A model generated the notes under the pieces. That model did not search any database. It was not told the DNA's origin and worked only from the letters and a program-made list of their open reading frames with translations. A DNA stretch of 64,000 nucleotides from contig OU015493.1 of NCBI GenBank assembly GCA_907164885.2, positions 51,226,496-51,290,495 of the forward strand, in the 5' to 3' direction. Source of the stretch: Dolomedes plantarius (Eukaryota > Arthropoda > Arachnida > Araneae > Dolomedidae). Of this stretch, positions 13,072 through 24,496 are shown piece by piece; the first letter of the stretch is position 1, and every line of letters begins with the position of its first letter. A program made the position numbers and the translations under genes.

Positions 13072-13190
13072 GTGACTGAGCATGCGCAGAAACAGTGAGT
13101 TTCTAAAGACAAATTTAAACATGCCACTGAGCATGCGCAGAAATCAATTTTTTAATTGTAAATTATCGCTAATTAATAGAAATTGCGGTT
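13072..13190. repeat. Direct repeat, right copy
   Basis: Partner of 12085-12180. The CTGAGCATGCGCAG motif occurs twice, followed once by the CAATTTTTTAATTGTAAATT block. Confidence 0.7.
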
Positions 13191-13823
13191 ACAAAAAGAA
13201 AATTTCACAAATTTACAGATTACAATCTTTCGTTTAAGATCAAAATGAAGTAAATTGATGTAGTAGTTTTCTCTCACGGACTGCCCCAAAAGTCGGCTTA
13301 GCAACTTAAATAAATAGATGTGAAACCAAAATTAGAATATTTTAAAAGGGGGGAGCATTTTCCTGCTCAAATCCAACACGTGACTTGGTGCCGCAACTGC
13401 TAGACCATCTGTGGAATCCTCTGCTACATTCATAGCATACGCCTTTCCATGGAAAGTATTTGCAATTTAATCGACCTTATGCCTTCACAGTAAAAAATAA
13501 TAGAAGGAAGAGTGTCGGGTATGAATTTCTGGTATATCGGCTTTTCCAATTATACTTATAACAGCCACCTGGGAAAACTATTCATTTTTACTGATATTTC
13601 TTCAAAAAGTTTGGTCCTATAAATAGTGGGTCTAAAAATAAGGACGTAATTGAGACCTATTGACGTAACTGACGTAATAAAGATCCCAATTCGATAGCCG
13701 TTGCCACAAGCTTTTTCACAGAATAATATTCATGTCGCCAGATAACAACAAGACGTAACAACCCCGTAACAAGAATAACAAAGATCAAGTAATATGCAGA
13801 GATCTATTCGTTCCGGATATATA

Positions 13824-14385
13824 TAGGGTGGGCCAAAAGTTCGTAAAAAATTTTTAAATTCATAAAAAAAGAAAAAAATTGTGATAAAGAAAGATTTGCA
13901 AGAAAGGGCTCACAGGGAAGTCGGATTTTATTTAGCTGCAAAATAAAAATTAATTAAAAAAGTCACCGATAGTGGGCGCTGACGATTCGAAACACAATGA
14001 ACAGGACAACAGTACGTTCCATTCATTTATTCTTGCTATAACAATTGTTCAACATGACCTCCAGAACATTGTACGACACAACTAACGTGAATATTAACAG
14101 CTTGACCGACAACGCTCGACTGTGTAATCATAACATTCTGAAAGCGAATGAGAAATCTTCGTGCATCACGGTCTTTTATTGCAAGATTGATTTGCATGAT
14201 GCTGCTAAATATCTCGCATGTAAGCGCCATCTACCGGTGACTTTATTAACTAATCTCTTTTCTGTTGCTGCTAAAAAAATCCGATTTCCTTGTGGGCATT
14301 TTCTTGCAAACCGCACTTCTTTTATCATAATTTCTTCCTTTTTTAATGAATTTTTAATGTTTTTACAAACTTGTGGCTCACCCTG
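13824..14385 (-). mobile_element. Mariner-type MITE with about 160 bp terminal inverted repeats
   Basis: The left end and the reverse complement of the right end agree on YAGGGTGRGCCA, then AAGTT.GTAAAAA. Looser similarity continues inward for about 160 bp on each side, with shared blocks such as AAAGTCACCG. TA dinucleotides flank both ends (13822-13823 and 14386-14387). Next to the left inverted repeat, the minus strand carries the tail of a transposase-like frame. The element is therefore best read as an internal deletion derivative of an IS630/Tc1/mariner transposon. Confidence 0.8.
14036..14160 (-). pseudogene. Transposase C-terminal stub inside the MITE
   Basis: The minus-strand frame ends in SCVVQCSGGHVEQLL and a TAG stop. 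This resembles the C-terminal signature (C...GGHFEHL) of some IS630/mariner-related transposases. Everything upstream, including the catalytic DDE/D core, is missing. It cannot encode an active enzyme. Confidence 0.45.
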
Positions 14386-14387
14386 TA

Positions 14388-15877
14388 TGTATATAAAGCA
14401 TGCTGTTTTATTCGAAAAGGAACATGTCTCATTCATTATCAGAGGGTCTTTAAAAAATTGTTGGGTCCCAGATTTTTTCCCCGATTTCAACCAGAGATCC
14501 ACCAGTGATCCGGTCAACCTTCGAGGATTGATTCACTAAATCTCTGCGTACTGAGGTAGCAGAAAAATTTTGTCACTCCGCTAATGTAAGAACAACAGGC
14601 GTCTGCGTCGTCAGGATTAGGGCCAGGATATAAGTACTCACTATGAGCTTTGCGTCGATGACGTAGTCAGAACGTCTAGAGGGCACGGGAATTCAATTGG
14701 TGAAATGAGTCTTTAATGTTAGAGGTGACTAAATTTGCTCCCACTGCGTTTCAAGATAGCCTATTACATAGACCGAATTTCAGTTTTATGTACAGAGAAA
14801 TGACTTTTGACTTTCACTGTACTGAAAAAAATAAGGAAAAACTTCAAACGAGTTTCTTTTAATACTGCTTCGTAAAAGAATTTCCAATGATTAAAGTAAA
14901 ATAAGTCCCGTCAAACGAAAATGCATTCAGGCTTTTTCAAACTTTAAACTTTTTCTTAATCGTCTGCCTTGGTAAATTTCCATTTTAATGGAAATACATT
15001 TTTAAAAAAAGGCTACGAAAAAGATCATCTTCAAAAACTTCTGAAACTCCCATGCCATAAAAATGTTCGAATAAGGTCACCAGAGAGCGATCAGGAACAT
15101 TTTCGTAAGCGACAGTCAGGATAGTTTCAAAGTGAGCACTTTAAAAGTCGTTTATTAGTCTGTTGTTACAGAGGGAAAATAGGGCTGATTACAGTGCTCG
15201 CGGCCGCCGAAAAGTTTCGAATGCCACGTTCGTTTTTTATTAAAGGTATCTTTCCTGAAACGTGGTCGTTTATTGAGAAATGTGGCTTTTAAAATTCAAA
15301 ATTACTTTTTTCCGGGCCGTTGGACGACCGCCAAATGGCGCCAGAAATCGCCGCCACTAATGAGACAAAATGAATAAATCCTCCATCAAGTATGAAAGTT
15401 TTTTTTTATTTCCAAGGTGCCCCCAGAGGATGTTCGGAAACTAATTTTCAAAGTTCGGATTTCATTTGCTGCCCGACTTTGTAACTGTATATTGATCTAA
15501 TTTTTATTTTTTAAATTTATGTAACTAATTAAACTGGCCACAAGATTTCATTATTTTTTGATGATATGTGTCTAAAGGGATTCTTTCGATATACTTGTTT
15601 GTTTACATGGAATCGCTCTAAAATTCGTAAACTATTCCATGGATTTTGAAATTTTCAGTATTTTTTTTAAACTTAATTCCAATAGTTTTATTTATGTGAA
15701 TCCATTCATAAATACATAAACAATAATGTTTTGAATTAATTAGTTTTAAAATACATAATGATCAGTAGATAAAACGATATGATATGCATTTATCAGGAGT
15801 ATTTAAGTGATGAAACCAAAATGACTAAATTATATTTAAGCTAAACATTCAGGCTTAAGTGGAAGTGAACGTTATCA
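14388..15877. other. AT-rich, nothing recognised
   Basis: No gene or repeat that I can support over about 1.5 kb. Confidence 0.45.
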
Positions 15878-16664
15878 TCTATATAGTATATAAAACAGTT
15901 CCGTAACTGACTGACTGACTGACAGATAATGCACAGGCCAAACCGCTGGACCTAAAGGGCTGAAAGTTTGCTTGGCGACTCTTCTTATAGTGTAAGGGTG
16001 CACTACGAAAGATTTTTGAAAAATTCCTCTTAGATTTTTTTAATTAAATTTTTAATATTTTTTGTAACTTTTTTTAAAGTTTGCATTTAAAATAATAATT
16101 TTAGAGTTATACAATTTATATCACAAGAAAGATTATAAAAATTCCTTTAAAATGAAATCTTTTTTGAATCTTTAGCTCCATTTCCTGATTTTTGGTGAAT
16201 TTTTAAAGATTAATTTTTAGAGTTTAATTTATGAAATGCTGATTACGTGATTTGGTTTCTTTTTGTGATACTTTAAATTAATTTTGCGTCACGTTCATAA
16301 CAACGAAATAATTTGGCAAAAAAATTAAATACGGTAAAGGATAAAATTTAACCTCTAGACTAATTGATATGGAAGTTTTTAAAGAATTTAATTCAAATTA
16401 GTGTGTTTTGTGGATATTAAACATAGAAATTAATTGCATACATTATCCATTGTATTTAATTTGACTATTTTCTTCTACATTATTTTGTCTATAAAAATAT
16501 CCTTTACTATTTTTTTATAAATATTTTTTTTTTGCATTAATTGTATACATTGACCATTGTATTTGTTATAAATTTTTGTTTTGTTTTTTTGGCATTAATT
16601 GCGTACATTTATCGTTGTATTTAATTTGATTGTACTCCGTAGTGAAGCACGGGTATTCAGCTAG
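15878..16664 (+). mobile_element. Non-autonomous Helitron, full length (787 bp)
   Basis: The element starts TCTATATAG and ends CTAG. It is preceded by A and followed by T, the AT target dinucleotide of Helitrons. A GC-richer hairpin-forming stretch (CCGTAGTGAAGCACGGG) lies about 10 bases before the end. Inside the left end are a GACT run and AACCGCTGGACCTAAAGGGC. Related copies lie at 38172-38807 (minus strand) and about 55365-56154, and a separate 3' end at about 16971-17047. It has no Rep/helicase coding and would depend on an autonomous element elsewhere. Confidence 0.85.
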
Positions 16665-16665
16665 T

Positions 16666-16920
16666 TTGGGGATAAAGTTACGTAATGCTTGCCGTTAATT
16701 GAAACTTGTAAACGCAGTATTTTCTGTAAAAGAACTTGATGTGCATTGCCTCATACAACTGAACTTATAAATTCAGAATGTAGAAGAAACGGAGTTCGCT
16801 TGAGAAGTTGTTGTGGAGAGGAGTAACAGAGCGTCGTTCGTAGATGTTGTCTTATGCCATTTTTAATACTATTTCTTTTGTTGTGACTTTTATAACATCT
16901 CAGTATTACAAGGTATCTTG

Positions 16921-16926
<6 letters not shown>
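16666..16926. repeat. Dispersed repeat of about 260 bp, copy 1
   Basis: It matches 31183-31445 in the same orientation almost throughout; both contain AAACTTGTAAACGCAGTATT and GAGAAGTTGTTGTGGAGAGG. It begins directly after the Helitron CTAG and ends at a TA array. It might be a solo LTR or MITE, but no diagnostic ends were seen. Confidence 0.8.

Positions 16927-16970
<44 letters not shown>
16925..16970. repeat. (TA)n microsatellite
   Basis: About 46 bp of TA immediately before a Helitron 3' end. Copy 55365-56154 of the same Helitron family has a TA array at the equivalent place. Confidence 0.95.
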
Positions 16971-16974
<4 letters not shown>

Positions 16975-17050
16975 GAATTAATTGCATACATTGACCGTTG
17001 TATTTGATTTGAATGTACTCCGTAGTGAAGTACGGGTATTCAGCTACTAG
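16971..17050 (+). mobile_element. Second Helitron 3' terminus, orphan
   Basis: The last 75 bp or so of the neighbouring Helitron are repeated here: GGAATTAATTGCATACATTG, then GTACTCCGTAGTGAAGTACGG, ending CAGCTACTAG rather than CAGCTAG. The 5' part is missing or replaced by the TA array and the 260 bp repeat. Confidence 0.75.
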
Positions 17051-17439
17051 AAAATATATAGAAAGCTATTAGGCACCTATTCAAATGACATACAAGCAGC
17101 AGACTCAAAATTCTAGGTAGTGTGTTTTACTTCTCTGGAAAACTAGCTTTTTTTTATCTTTGCGTGAATATTATACTTAAAATCCCTCGTCTTCATTTGT
17201 TAGTATTTCTTGGCCTTATTTCTGCCGCTGCATAACATGCTGCTTTGTGTGTAAGTTTACGTTTGCATTTTTAATACCTTAGACTTTTATCGGGTGCAGT
17301 CCTTTTGTAATATTGATTATCTCTGTCAGATGATTTTTTCTCTGATTGAAAAGTGAATTTTGCCTCCCAGGTATCAGTTATTGATTTTTATTTCCCCATG
17401 GGCACTGGATTCGTTTTGTCAAAAAATTATCACAGTTGC

Positions 17440-18128
17440 TCCGATACATCGCACCTCTGCTAGAAGAGTGTTACATCTCCGAAATTTTCGATTTTGAGAT
17501 AATTGCACCACAATGCTCTGTAAGAAGTGCTTCTCAATCTCGAATAATGTTATAAGCCTAGTACCAACACAATCTCCTAGATGACGCTTATTACGCTCCT
17601 CCACAACTAGGAGGAGAAACTTTCTCTTGTGCGAAGAATGACAATAAGATATTTGTCAGTGCCTAATGTTGCTGTACTAAAATGTTCCTGTAATAAAATT
17701 TTCATGAAGTTTTATTTGGAAAATAAATATATTTATTTGGAAAATAAATTTGTATTTTTTTCAAACCTGCTGTTCACGTGATCAATGTTTTTTTCTTTGT
17801 ACTGTAAAAAGTTTAGATAGATTGTGCATTAGCATAGAGATATGGGAGTATTCCCTTAAACTTTTCAATCCATGTTGACAAAATGAGGTTACTAGAAGAG
17901 GGTTATATCTTGAAATTAAAATTCAAAATCAGGCTTTAAAAATTGAAAACAGCTTTAATAGTATATAGTTTTGCTTTCTGAAGTGATTCGAACAATAAGT
18001 TTTCCCAAAATTATCACACACATTCATGAAACAAGAAATAAAATTTCGATATAGATCTTCTTTAGTTCTTTCTGAAAATATGGCTATTTGAGATGTAACA
18101 CTCCTCTAGCAGAGGTGAGATATCATCC
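17440..18128. mobile_element. Transposon-like element with about 33 bp inverted repeats
   Basis: Left arm 17447-17477 and right arm about 18090-18122 are inverted copies. They share CACCTCTGCTAGA, then GAGTGTTACATCTC, with two or three differences. The interior is AT-rich and non-coding. No clear target duplication, so the superfamily is uncertain. Confidence 0.6.
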
Positions 18129-18719
18129 CCTTTTTGTAAGACTTGTAACATATGAGTACCAAGTGGCAATCTTTGACCTTTTTTGGTTTCCCTGATTTGT
18201 CCATGCATTTATCTAGATTTTAAAATAAAATCCTCGTAATCAGTATAGGGCTAAATTATTAATGAGATCAATACCAAGATCTATGAAACAAATGTTGATG
18301 TCTCATAAAACTTGGCAAACGGCAATGAAAAATGTACTATAGATGCCGAATGCCAAACCACAATAATTTTTAATCCGGAAAAGAAATTCAAAGCAATTTA
18401 AAAGTCACTATTTTTAACCACAGTTATTGACTGTATTGTTTTTTAGAGCAAAATATGCAAGTATTTGAAAGGATTTCTCTGACCTGCATTCTTTTCTCAT
18501 TCACAGAAAAAGAGTTTTAACCCGGAGGATTTTTTGTCTTTGATATATCATCACGCAGTAGTAATGACTTCATGGAATGCAGAAGAGACTTTAGAGCGTT
18601 TTCTGTATTTTTTTCAAGCATTTTCGCTTGTGTTTCCCTGATGCATTTTTAGGACAGAGCAATTGCCCACCAGAGGATTTTTTCCGTAAATCTAAAGGCG
18701 TCATGCCTCGGTTAGTTTA

Positions 18720-19250
18720 TAAAATATGTTTACTGTGCACCATTTAATTTACTGATTCTATATTATCAGATAGTTTAGCTTCTAGAATCTATTATGGTTT
18801 TATTAATAAAACTTAAAAATTTAGTTCTAAAAGTCAGTTTTGATTATTTAGCTACTTTCCTTTTATGAAATATGTTTCATTAAATTGAATATTAATAGCT
18901 TTAAAATATTGCCCAATTTTGTGTTACCTATTCCAGCTTAACTAAGATTTTTGCCACCAGAACCTATTTTGGCTTTTTTTTATAATATTGAAAGTCAGGT
19001 TTTAAAGCCACTTTTAATAGTTTAAAGCTTTACTTTGTAAAATATACATTACGTTGAATTAAAAAATTATACCCTTAGACCATTGATAAATTTTGTATTC
19101 CTCATTCAGTTTTTAACTAAGAATTTTGCTTCTAAAACTTTTAATGCTGTTTAAATAACTATAAAATTTATTTCGAAAAGTCAGTTTTAAATGGTAAGTT
19201 ATTTTCACTCTATAGAATTAAATAATTATATTTTAGAATCACGGTTTAGT
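18720..19250. repeat. Degenerate tandem repeat, period about 160-185 bp
   Basis: Three diverged units can be lined up. AAGTCAG followed by TTTTRA recurs near 18831, 18993 and 19178, and a block ending in AATTTTGTRTTNC recurs near 18915 and 19087. Very old. The exact limits are uncertain. Confidence 0.45.
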
Positions 19251-20074
19251 TTTTTGTTTCTAATGCAGAGACACTTTGTTGCGAGACATTCTTCTTTTGT
19301 TATTCACAGCGATTTAGTAGCTGCTTATTTTGGGAGCATCATATAGGTGATTCAGAATTGCTCCCTATGAGGGTTAAGACACGGAAACGACCAAGTCTTA
19401 TTCTGGATCTGTTTAGTTTTCTTATTGATTATTTTTTAACAAGGAACTTTTCCTTTTTTTTCATCTGTTTTCCCCACTTTTATTACAAAGAATTTTGCTA
19501 CAATCAGATATAAGTATTTAAAGCTACTTTAACTCTAAAAAATTGTATGATATTAAATAATATTAACTTTAAATTATTGCTTGGTTTTGCCATGATTTTT
19601 CTAAGTAATAATCGTGGCAAAATTTACTATAAGCGTGAAAATTTTTTAAAAACATCCTATTATTTAATGGCGTTTTTCGTTCAGCTGTGATAATCTTTTA
19701 GAAACAACGAGTACGAAGTCTCTTTTCCATTCTGGAAGACATATATTTCCCTATAGGTGGGAAAATATTTTACACGTGTCACTGAGAAAAAAATTTATTG
19801 TTCAGTAATTAAGTTTAATTGCACTACAAAATCTAAAGTCCCTTTTTATAGCTCAAAATAATTATTCACCAAAAACTTAATAATAATAATAATAACATCA
19901 TGGAATTTGATGGAGATGGGTTTTGTCTATGAACCAAACTTTCTTTTGTCAAACACGTGCTAGCCAATCAGTCATGAGAGACGAAGGATGACTTTTCCTC
20001 TCTGCTAAAAATACTGATAGCTCTGAAAGTAGTGGTTAAACGCTTCTTCGAATTCTATTCCTCGGATACTAAAC

Positions 20075-20220
20075 GATGATGGCTGAGCCGCTAGAGCGCT
20101 AGCTTTTGGTACCAGAGTCGGTGGTTTTAAGTTTCATGATTGGTAAGGATATTTGCTGTCATTCAGAACCGATATTAAACTGTTGTTACAGATTTGCTTA
20201 ACCATCATTTTGAAAGAATG
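20075..20220 (+). mobile_element. tRNA-derived SINE-like sequence
   Basis: Head GATGGCTGAGCCGCTAGAGC resembles a pol III A box region, with a degenerate B box near 20130. The body (AACTGTTGTTACAGATTTGC, then TTAACCATCATTTTG) resembles the piece after 9820. Decayed copy. Confidence 0.45.
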
Positions 20221-21720
20221 GCCATAACCCTAATCAACCGGTACGTGCGCACGAATGCCACTTCTAAATGGGAGACTGGATCCAGATGAAATACGAATGC
20301 GCGTAATTATTTCGGGGAAAGTCCGAAATACCTGCGGTTGGCAAACCGCCCTTCGCATCATGATGCCAAAATTATAAACTATTCTGGCCGTTTTATAATT
20401 CATCCCAGCACACGCATACACGTATAGTTATGTATGTTTATAATGGCAGTTATTTTCAGACTCATTACACATGATATCCGTTTATTAAAGGAGTCATGTT
20501 AATGTTCATAAAGATAGCGTAATGAAGGCATTCATTTTCCCTCAAGCACTGAACGAGTATTTTCTACATGTCCTGTTACTTTTTTCTAAAAACCTACCCG
20601 ATTATTTGTCATCCCTGGACATTTGCATTATCTATTCTATTAAATACACAGTAAAATTATTTAACAGCTACCTCCAACCAAAACAATGTATTTTATCATA
20701 TTGTTACCGACAATGCGCCCCAATATTTAACAAACCCACAACATCTCCGAAAACGACTTCAAAACCTCTTCCGTAATGATCATTTCCTCTTACTATTGCA
20801 TGCGACTTGCGAAGATGCAAGGATGGATGGGGGGGAGGTGACGTTTTCCGGCCGACGAAGCCCCAGTAGTTCCGTCGGCTGGGCAGTATTCGCATTAAGC
20901 TTGTTTCTGATTTTTTATCCGTCGGTAATCCCGCTACGAAGGTTGTAGAGCGGGATGGGTGAAACGGGTAGTCGGCATGTACTCCAGACTGATGTCCAGC
21001 TTCATCAGTCTCCAATGAAGGAGGGTTTTAGGACTGACGGACAGATGAGTGGGCGGGTATGTCTGTTCGAGGCTTTTGCACGCAGCATGTCGTATCTCAG
21101 CTCAAGAAAAGACGATGGGAAAAACGTTTGATGTCAAACGCATAGGTTAATAATCATATAAAAGCTCTTGTAAAACGGATGGTTTCTATTTCTTTCTCTT
21201 TGTTTTTTCTTTATTGCATGATAAAGAAATGAATGTGTTTTATTTATTGATGTTGCTTGAAACTATCTTATTCTCCCCTAATGATGGCCGATTGGCTTGT
21301 GCATTGTCTCCAGAAGCCGAGTCTGCTGGTTTGAATAGCGCGGTAGATGGGTAAGGCCTTTTTTTTTTTGCAGACTTTCGAAATCGCCTTTTAGTTTATG
21401 GTCAGCTAATCACTCGTGTTGCAACAGATGATCATAGAGAGCTAAATAAACATGGGCAAATCCAACCATATCTGAATTATCAAAGCGTGTGCTGTGTACA
21501 AGGTTAAAAGGTCACAGAGAAGAAATTTCTAGAATTTATCAATGTGATGGAAATTTTCTATGTAGTGGATTAGTAAAACCACGATGTATTCTCATAATCT
21601 AGTAGATTTTTAGAATTAAATTCATTTTTAAAGATAGCACATGAAAGCCTGTTTTTGAATGATTACGGCTGGCAGGAGAAGGATGTGCCATGGCTTGCTA
21701 TATCTATTCATGCATACATA
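20221..21720. other. No gene recognised; locally GC-richer at 20.8-21.1 kb
   Basis: Open frames at about 20522-20776 and 20704-21015 have no recognisable features. The latter is GC-richer and antisense to the former. It could be an old repeat or an exon, with no evidence for either. Confidence 0.35.
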
Positions 21721-21724
21721 CGTA

Positions 21725-21726
<2 letters not shown>

Positions 21727-21797
<71 letters not shown>

Positions 21798-21858
21798 ATG
21801 CATGTATGTATGTATGTATGTATGAATGAATGAATGAATGAATTAATAAATAAATAAA
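21727..21858. repeat. (TG)n, (TGTA)n, (AATG)n compound microsatellite
   Basis: About 70 bp of TG, then CATG/TATG units, then four to five AATG units and AAAT units. Confidence 0.95.
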
Positions 21859-22702
21859 AGAAATAGGCAGAACATTTTTTGGGAAGGTGGAGGGAGGAAG
21901 ATACGGAACTGAGATACTGAATTACTTTTCTTCAAGCAGTCGATAAAATCAGTGGGAGTGAATGAATTAAAGGAAAATACCCGACCCTATACAGCCCATT
22001 GAAATATGTTTAATTTTTTGTTGAGCATCAGAGCAGTCACAGGTATTAAAACCTGCTGTTCTACTTCCTTCATTGAGGAATCGGAATATTTGACCTCAGA
22101 AGAAGCACTTTCATAAATATTGGCTTTCCCGCTTTATGATAGTTGTGAAAGTGAAAAGACATGTACAGGAAAACAACTGCCTTTAACTTTGCTCACAGAC
22201 AAGGCTCGTAATGTGATTCCTATCGACTTTCTTGAACCCCTTGTCCTCAAATACTTTACTATCAGATATGATTTATCCACTTAAATTAATATTTATACGT
22301 CCTCAGTTTTCAAGGGCTTGAGTGGAAGGAATAATAAAAATATTTTACCCTAAAGAGGATTTTAGAAAAAAAAATCTAGAGGGAGAAAACCATTATTTAA
22401 GAGCACACTTCTACAATTTTAAAACAACAGTTTTAACTTAATTTCTGGAAATTACACTTTTACAAAAACCCTTAAGTTTCAATTTTAAGATTACTACCAC
22501 TTTTTGCTCGTACTGGCAATTCACTGACAGACTTTGGTCTTAAGACAATGCTTTATAAGCATCTACTCTATAACACCACTTTGTTGCAGTTCACAGAATC
22601 CGGATCTCATACCTCTTAAAAACTATATCTGAAATCTCATCTCGATCGGTTGAATGGAACAATCGCTAGAGGTCCATATATCAGCAAAGTTTTTTTATGA
22701 CC

Positions 22703-22705
<3 letters not shown>
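21859..22705. other. AT-rich; possible transposon end at its right edge
   Basis: Most of this stretch shows nothing. Its last bases (TTTTTTTATGACCACCCTATA) look like a reversed Tc1/mariner terminus (TAGGGTGGTCATAAAA) at a TA site. No matching left end was found. Confidence 0.4.

Positions 22706-22784
<79 letters not shown>
22706..22784. repeat. (TA)n microsatellite
   Basis: About 75 bp of nearly pure TA, left flank of the MITE at 22785. Confidence 0.95.
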
Positions 22785-22785
<1 letters not shown>

Positions 22786-23007
22786 GAGGTGGTGAAAGGC
22801 AAAGTGGTGTAAGTCAAAAGCGTTTTACTGCAAAAAATACAATAAATACCACTATAAATTAAACAAATTATAATTCAAAATAATTATTATAATATTACAA
22901 ATAATAACTATGTGCAATTCCACTATAAATTGAACATGGAAATTACATTTTTGCTCTCAGATAAAAAAAGTTGAAAATGTGGCTTACACCACTTTGCCTT
23001 TCACCGC

Positions 23008-23011
<4 letters not shown>
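22785..23011. mobile_element. MITE of 227 bp inserted in a TA array
   Basis: Terminal inverted repeats of about 32 bp: TGAGGTGGTGAAAGGCAAAG on the left and, in reverse complement, TGAGGCGGTGAAAGGCAAAG on the right. Both continue TGGTGTAAG. They are flanked by TA on both sides within one long TA microsatellite. The interior is AT-rich and non-coding. The TA duplication points to Tc1/mariner-type mobilisation. Confidence 0.9.
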
Positions 23012-23100
<89 letters not shown>

Positions 23101-23107
23101 ATATTTA

Positions 23108-23152
<45 letters not shown>

Positions 23153-23179
23153 GTATATATGTATATATGTATATATTTA

Positions 23180-23252
<73 letters not shown>

Positions 23253-23353
23253 ATATGTATATATGTATATATTTATATATGTATATATATATGTATATAT
23301 ATATATGTATATGTATATATATATATATGTATATGTATATATATGTATATATG

Positions 23354-23450
<97 letters not shown>

Positions 23451-23497
23451 GTATATATATATGTATATATGTATATATATGTATATATATATTATAC

Positions 23498-23592
<95 letters not shown>

Positions 23593-23612
23593 GTGTGTGT
23601 GTATATATATAT
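23012..23612. repeat. Long TA array with TATG/TTTA variants
   Basis: Nearly 600 bp of TA with interspersed TATG and TTTATA variants. The larger pattern around TTTATATATG recurs at about 23104, 23175 and 23272. The long Ile/Tyr frames on both strands are artefacts of this repeat. Confidence 0.95.
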
Positions 23613-23629
23613 AATATGTGTGTGTCTAA

Positions 23630-23938
23630 CATACTGAGTTAATCAGAGAGAGACTCCAAGGCCTGTTTTGCCCACGGATTACAAGTGGTGCTCAAAGCCT
23701 GTCTCACTTGACTCAAACATCAGTTCGAGCTCTTCAGCAGACCTGTCTGCATTCCACTTCATCTCGGATCTCTGCCAGGGGTGCTAAGAGAGCGGATCCC
23801 CCCCTTTCATCCCCGCGAGCGTCGTCGCCCCTGGAAGGCGCCCCGAAAGTGTCAGTCTCGGTCGATAGGCAGCGGGATCCGTCGGGCACCTCCGATTCTG
23901 GCAGCGTGCCATCCCCCGTGACGGACCAAAGACGGTGA
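23630..23938 (+). other. GC-rich open frame, possible exon of unknown gene
   Basis: A frame open for about 102 codons from the end of the TA array to a TGA at 23936-23938. It reads through Ser/Pro/Arg-rich sequence such as PLSSPRASSPLEGAPKVSVS and ends near SVPSPVTDQRR. GC content is far above the surroundings and there is no ATG near the start. GTGAGG occurs right at the end (CAAAGACG then GTGAGG), which would serve as a splice donor. I do not recognise the product. It could be an internal exon, part of a decayed retroelement ORF, or chance. Confidence 0.3.
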
Positions 23939-24163
23939 GGGGGTTATCCGGAGCTACCCGTCATCTGCAGGCGGTGCATCAGTTGGGGTCCCGGTTCTTC
24001 GATTCCTGTGGGAAATTTTCCTCGCAGTGTTTTTGCAACCTTGGATTTAACAAGCACAGATTTTTGAGTATCGTAGTTTCCCATGCGGGGATAGATGTTT
24101 TTAGAACAGTACACGGCTTTTGAAATCCGACCGTCAATTTTGAACTGGCATTAATTTTTAGTA

Positions 24164-24496
24164 CAGTCGAACACCGTTATAACGAACTTCAAGGATCCAA
24201 AGGTTTTGTTCGCTTTATCCGGTGGTTTGCTATATCCAAACCGTAAGAAAAATGCTAGAGTTCACGAAATGTATAACTCATTATTTGCAATGTGTATTCA
24301 ATAATGATGAATTAAAAAATGATAAAATGTGTTAAAAATTATCCTTAATGAATTAAATCGACTAAAATCGATTACATTATCTGACACAATCCTAATTAAA
24401 TTACGTACAATAGGGAAACGACGGGACCAAAATTTTCGTTCGTTATATCCGTGAGTTCGTTATATACCGGGTTCGCTATAACGGGGTTCGACCATG
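24164..24496. mobile_element. pogo/Tigger-type MITE, about 333 bp
   Basis: Left end CAGTCGAACACCGTTATAAC and the reversed right end (GGTCGAACCCCGTTATAGCG) form about 24 bp inverted repeats. Their sequence is typical of pogo-group elements, and TA flanks the left end. Inner segments about GTTCGTTATATCC are also mirrored. No coding. The right terminus has a small change (GACCATGA in place of GACTG), so the end is set within a few bases. Confidence 0.8.

Noticed and set aside
22640..22712. Possible right end of another Tc1/mariner element (ATGACCACCCTATA)
   Set aside because: Only one end is visible. No matching left inverted repeat was found upstream, so no element was called.
22971..23637. 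Long Ile/Tyr/Val-rich open frames (up to about 210 codons) on both strands
   Set aside because: They are translations of a TA/TATG microsatellite in several frames. The same applies to IYIY frames at 0.5, 27.5, 33.1, 34.5, 55.3, 56.0, 56.9 and 63.7 kb.
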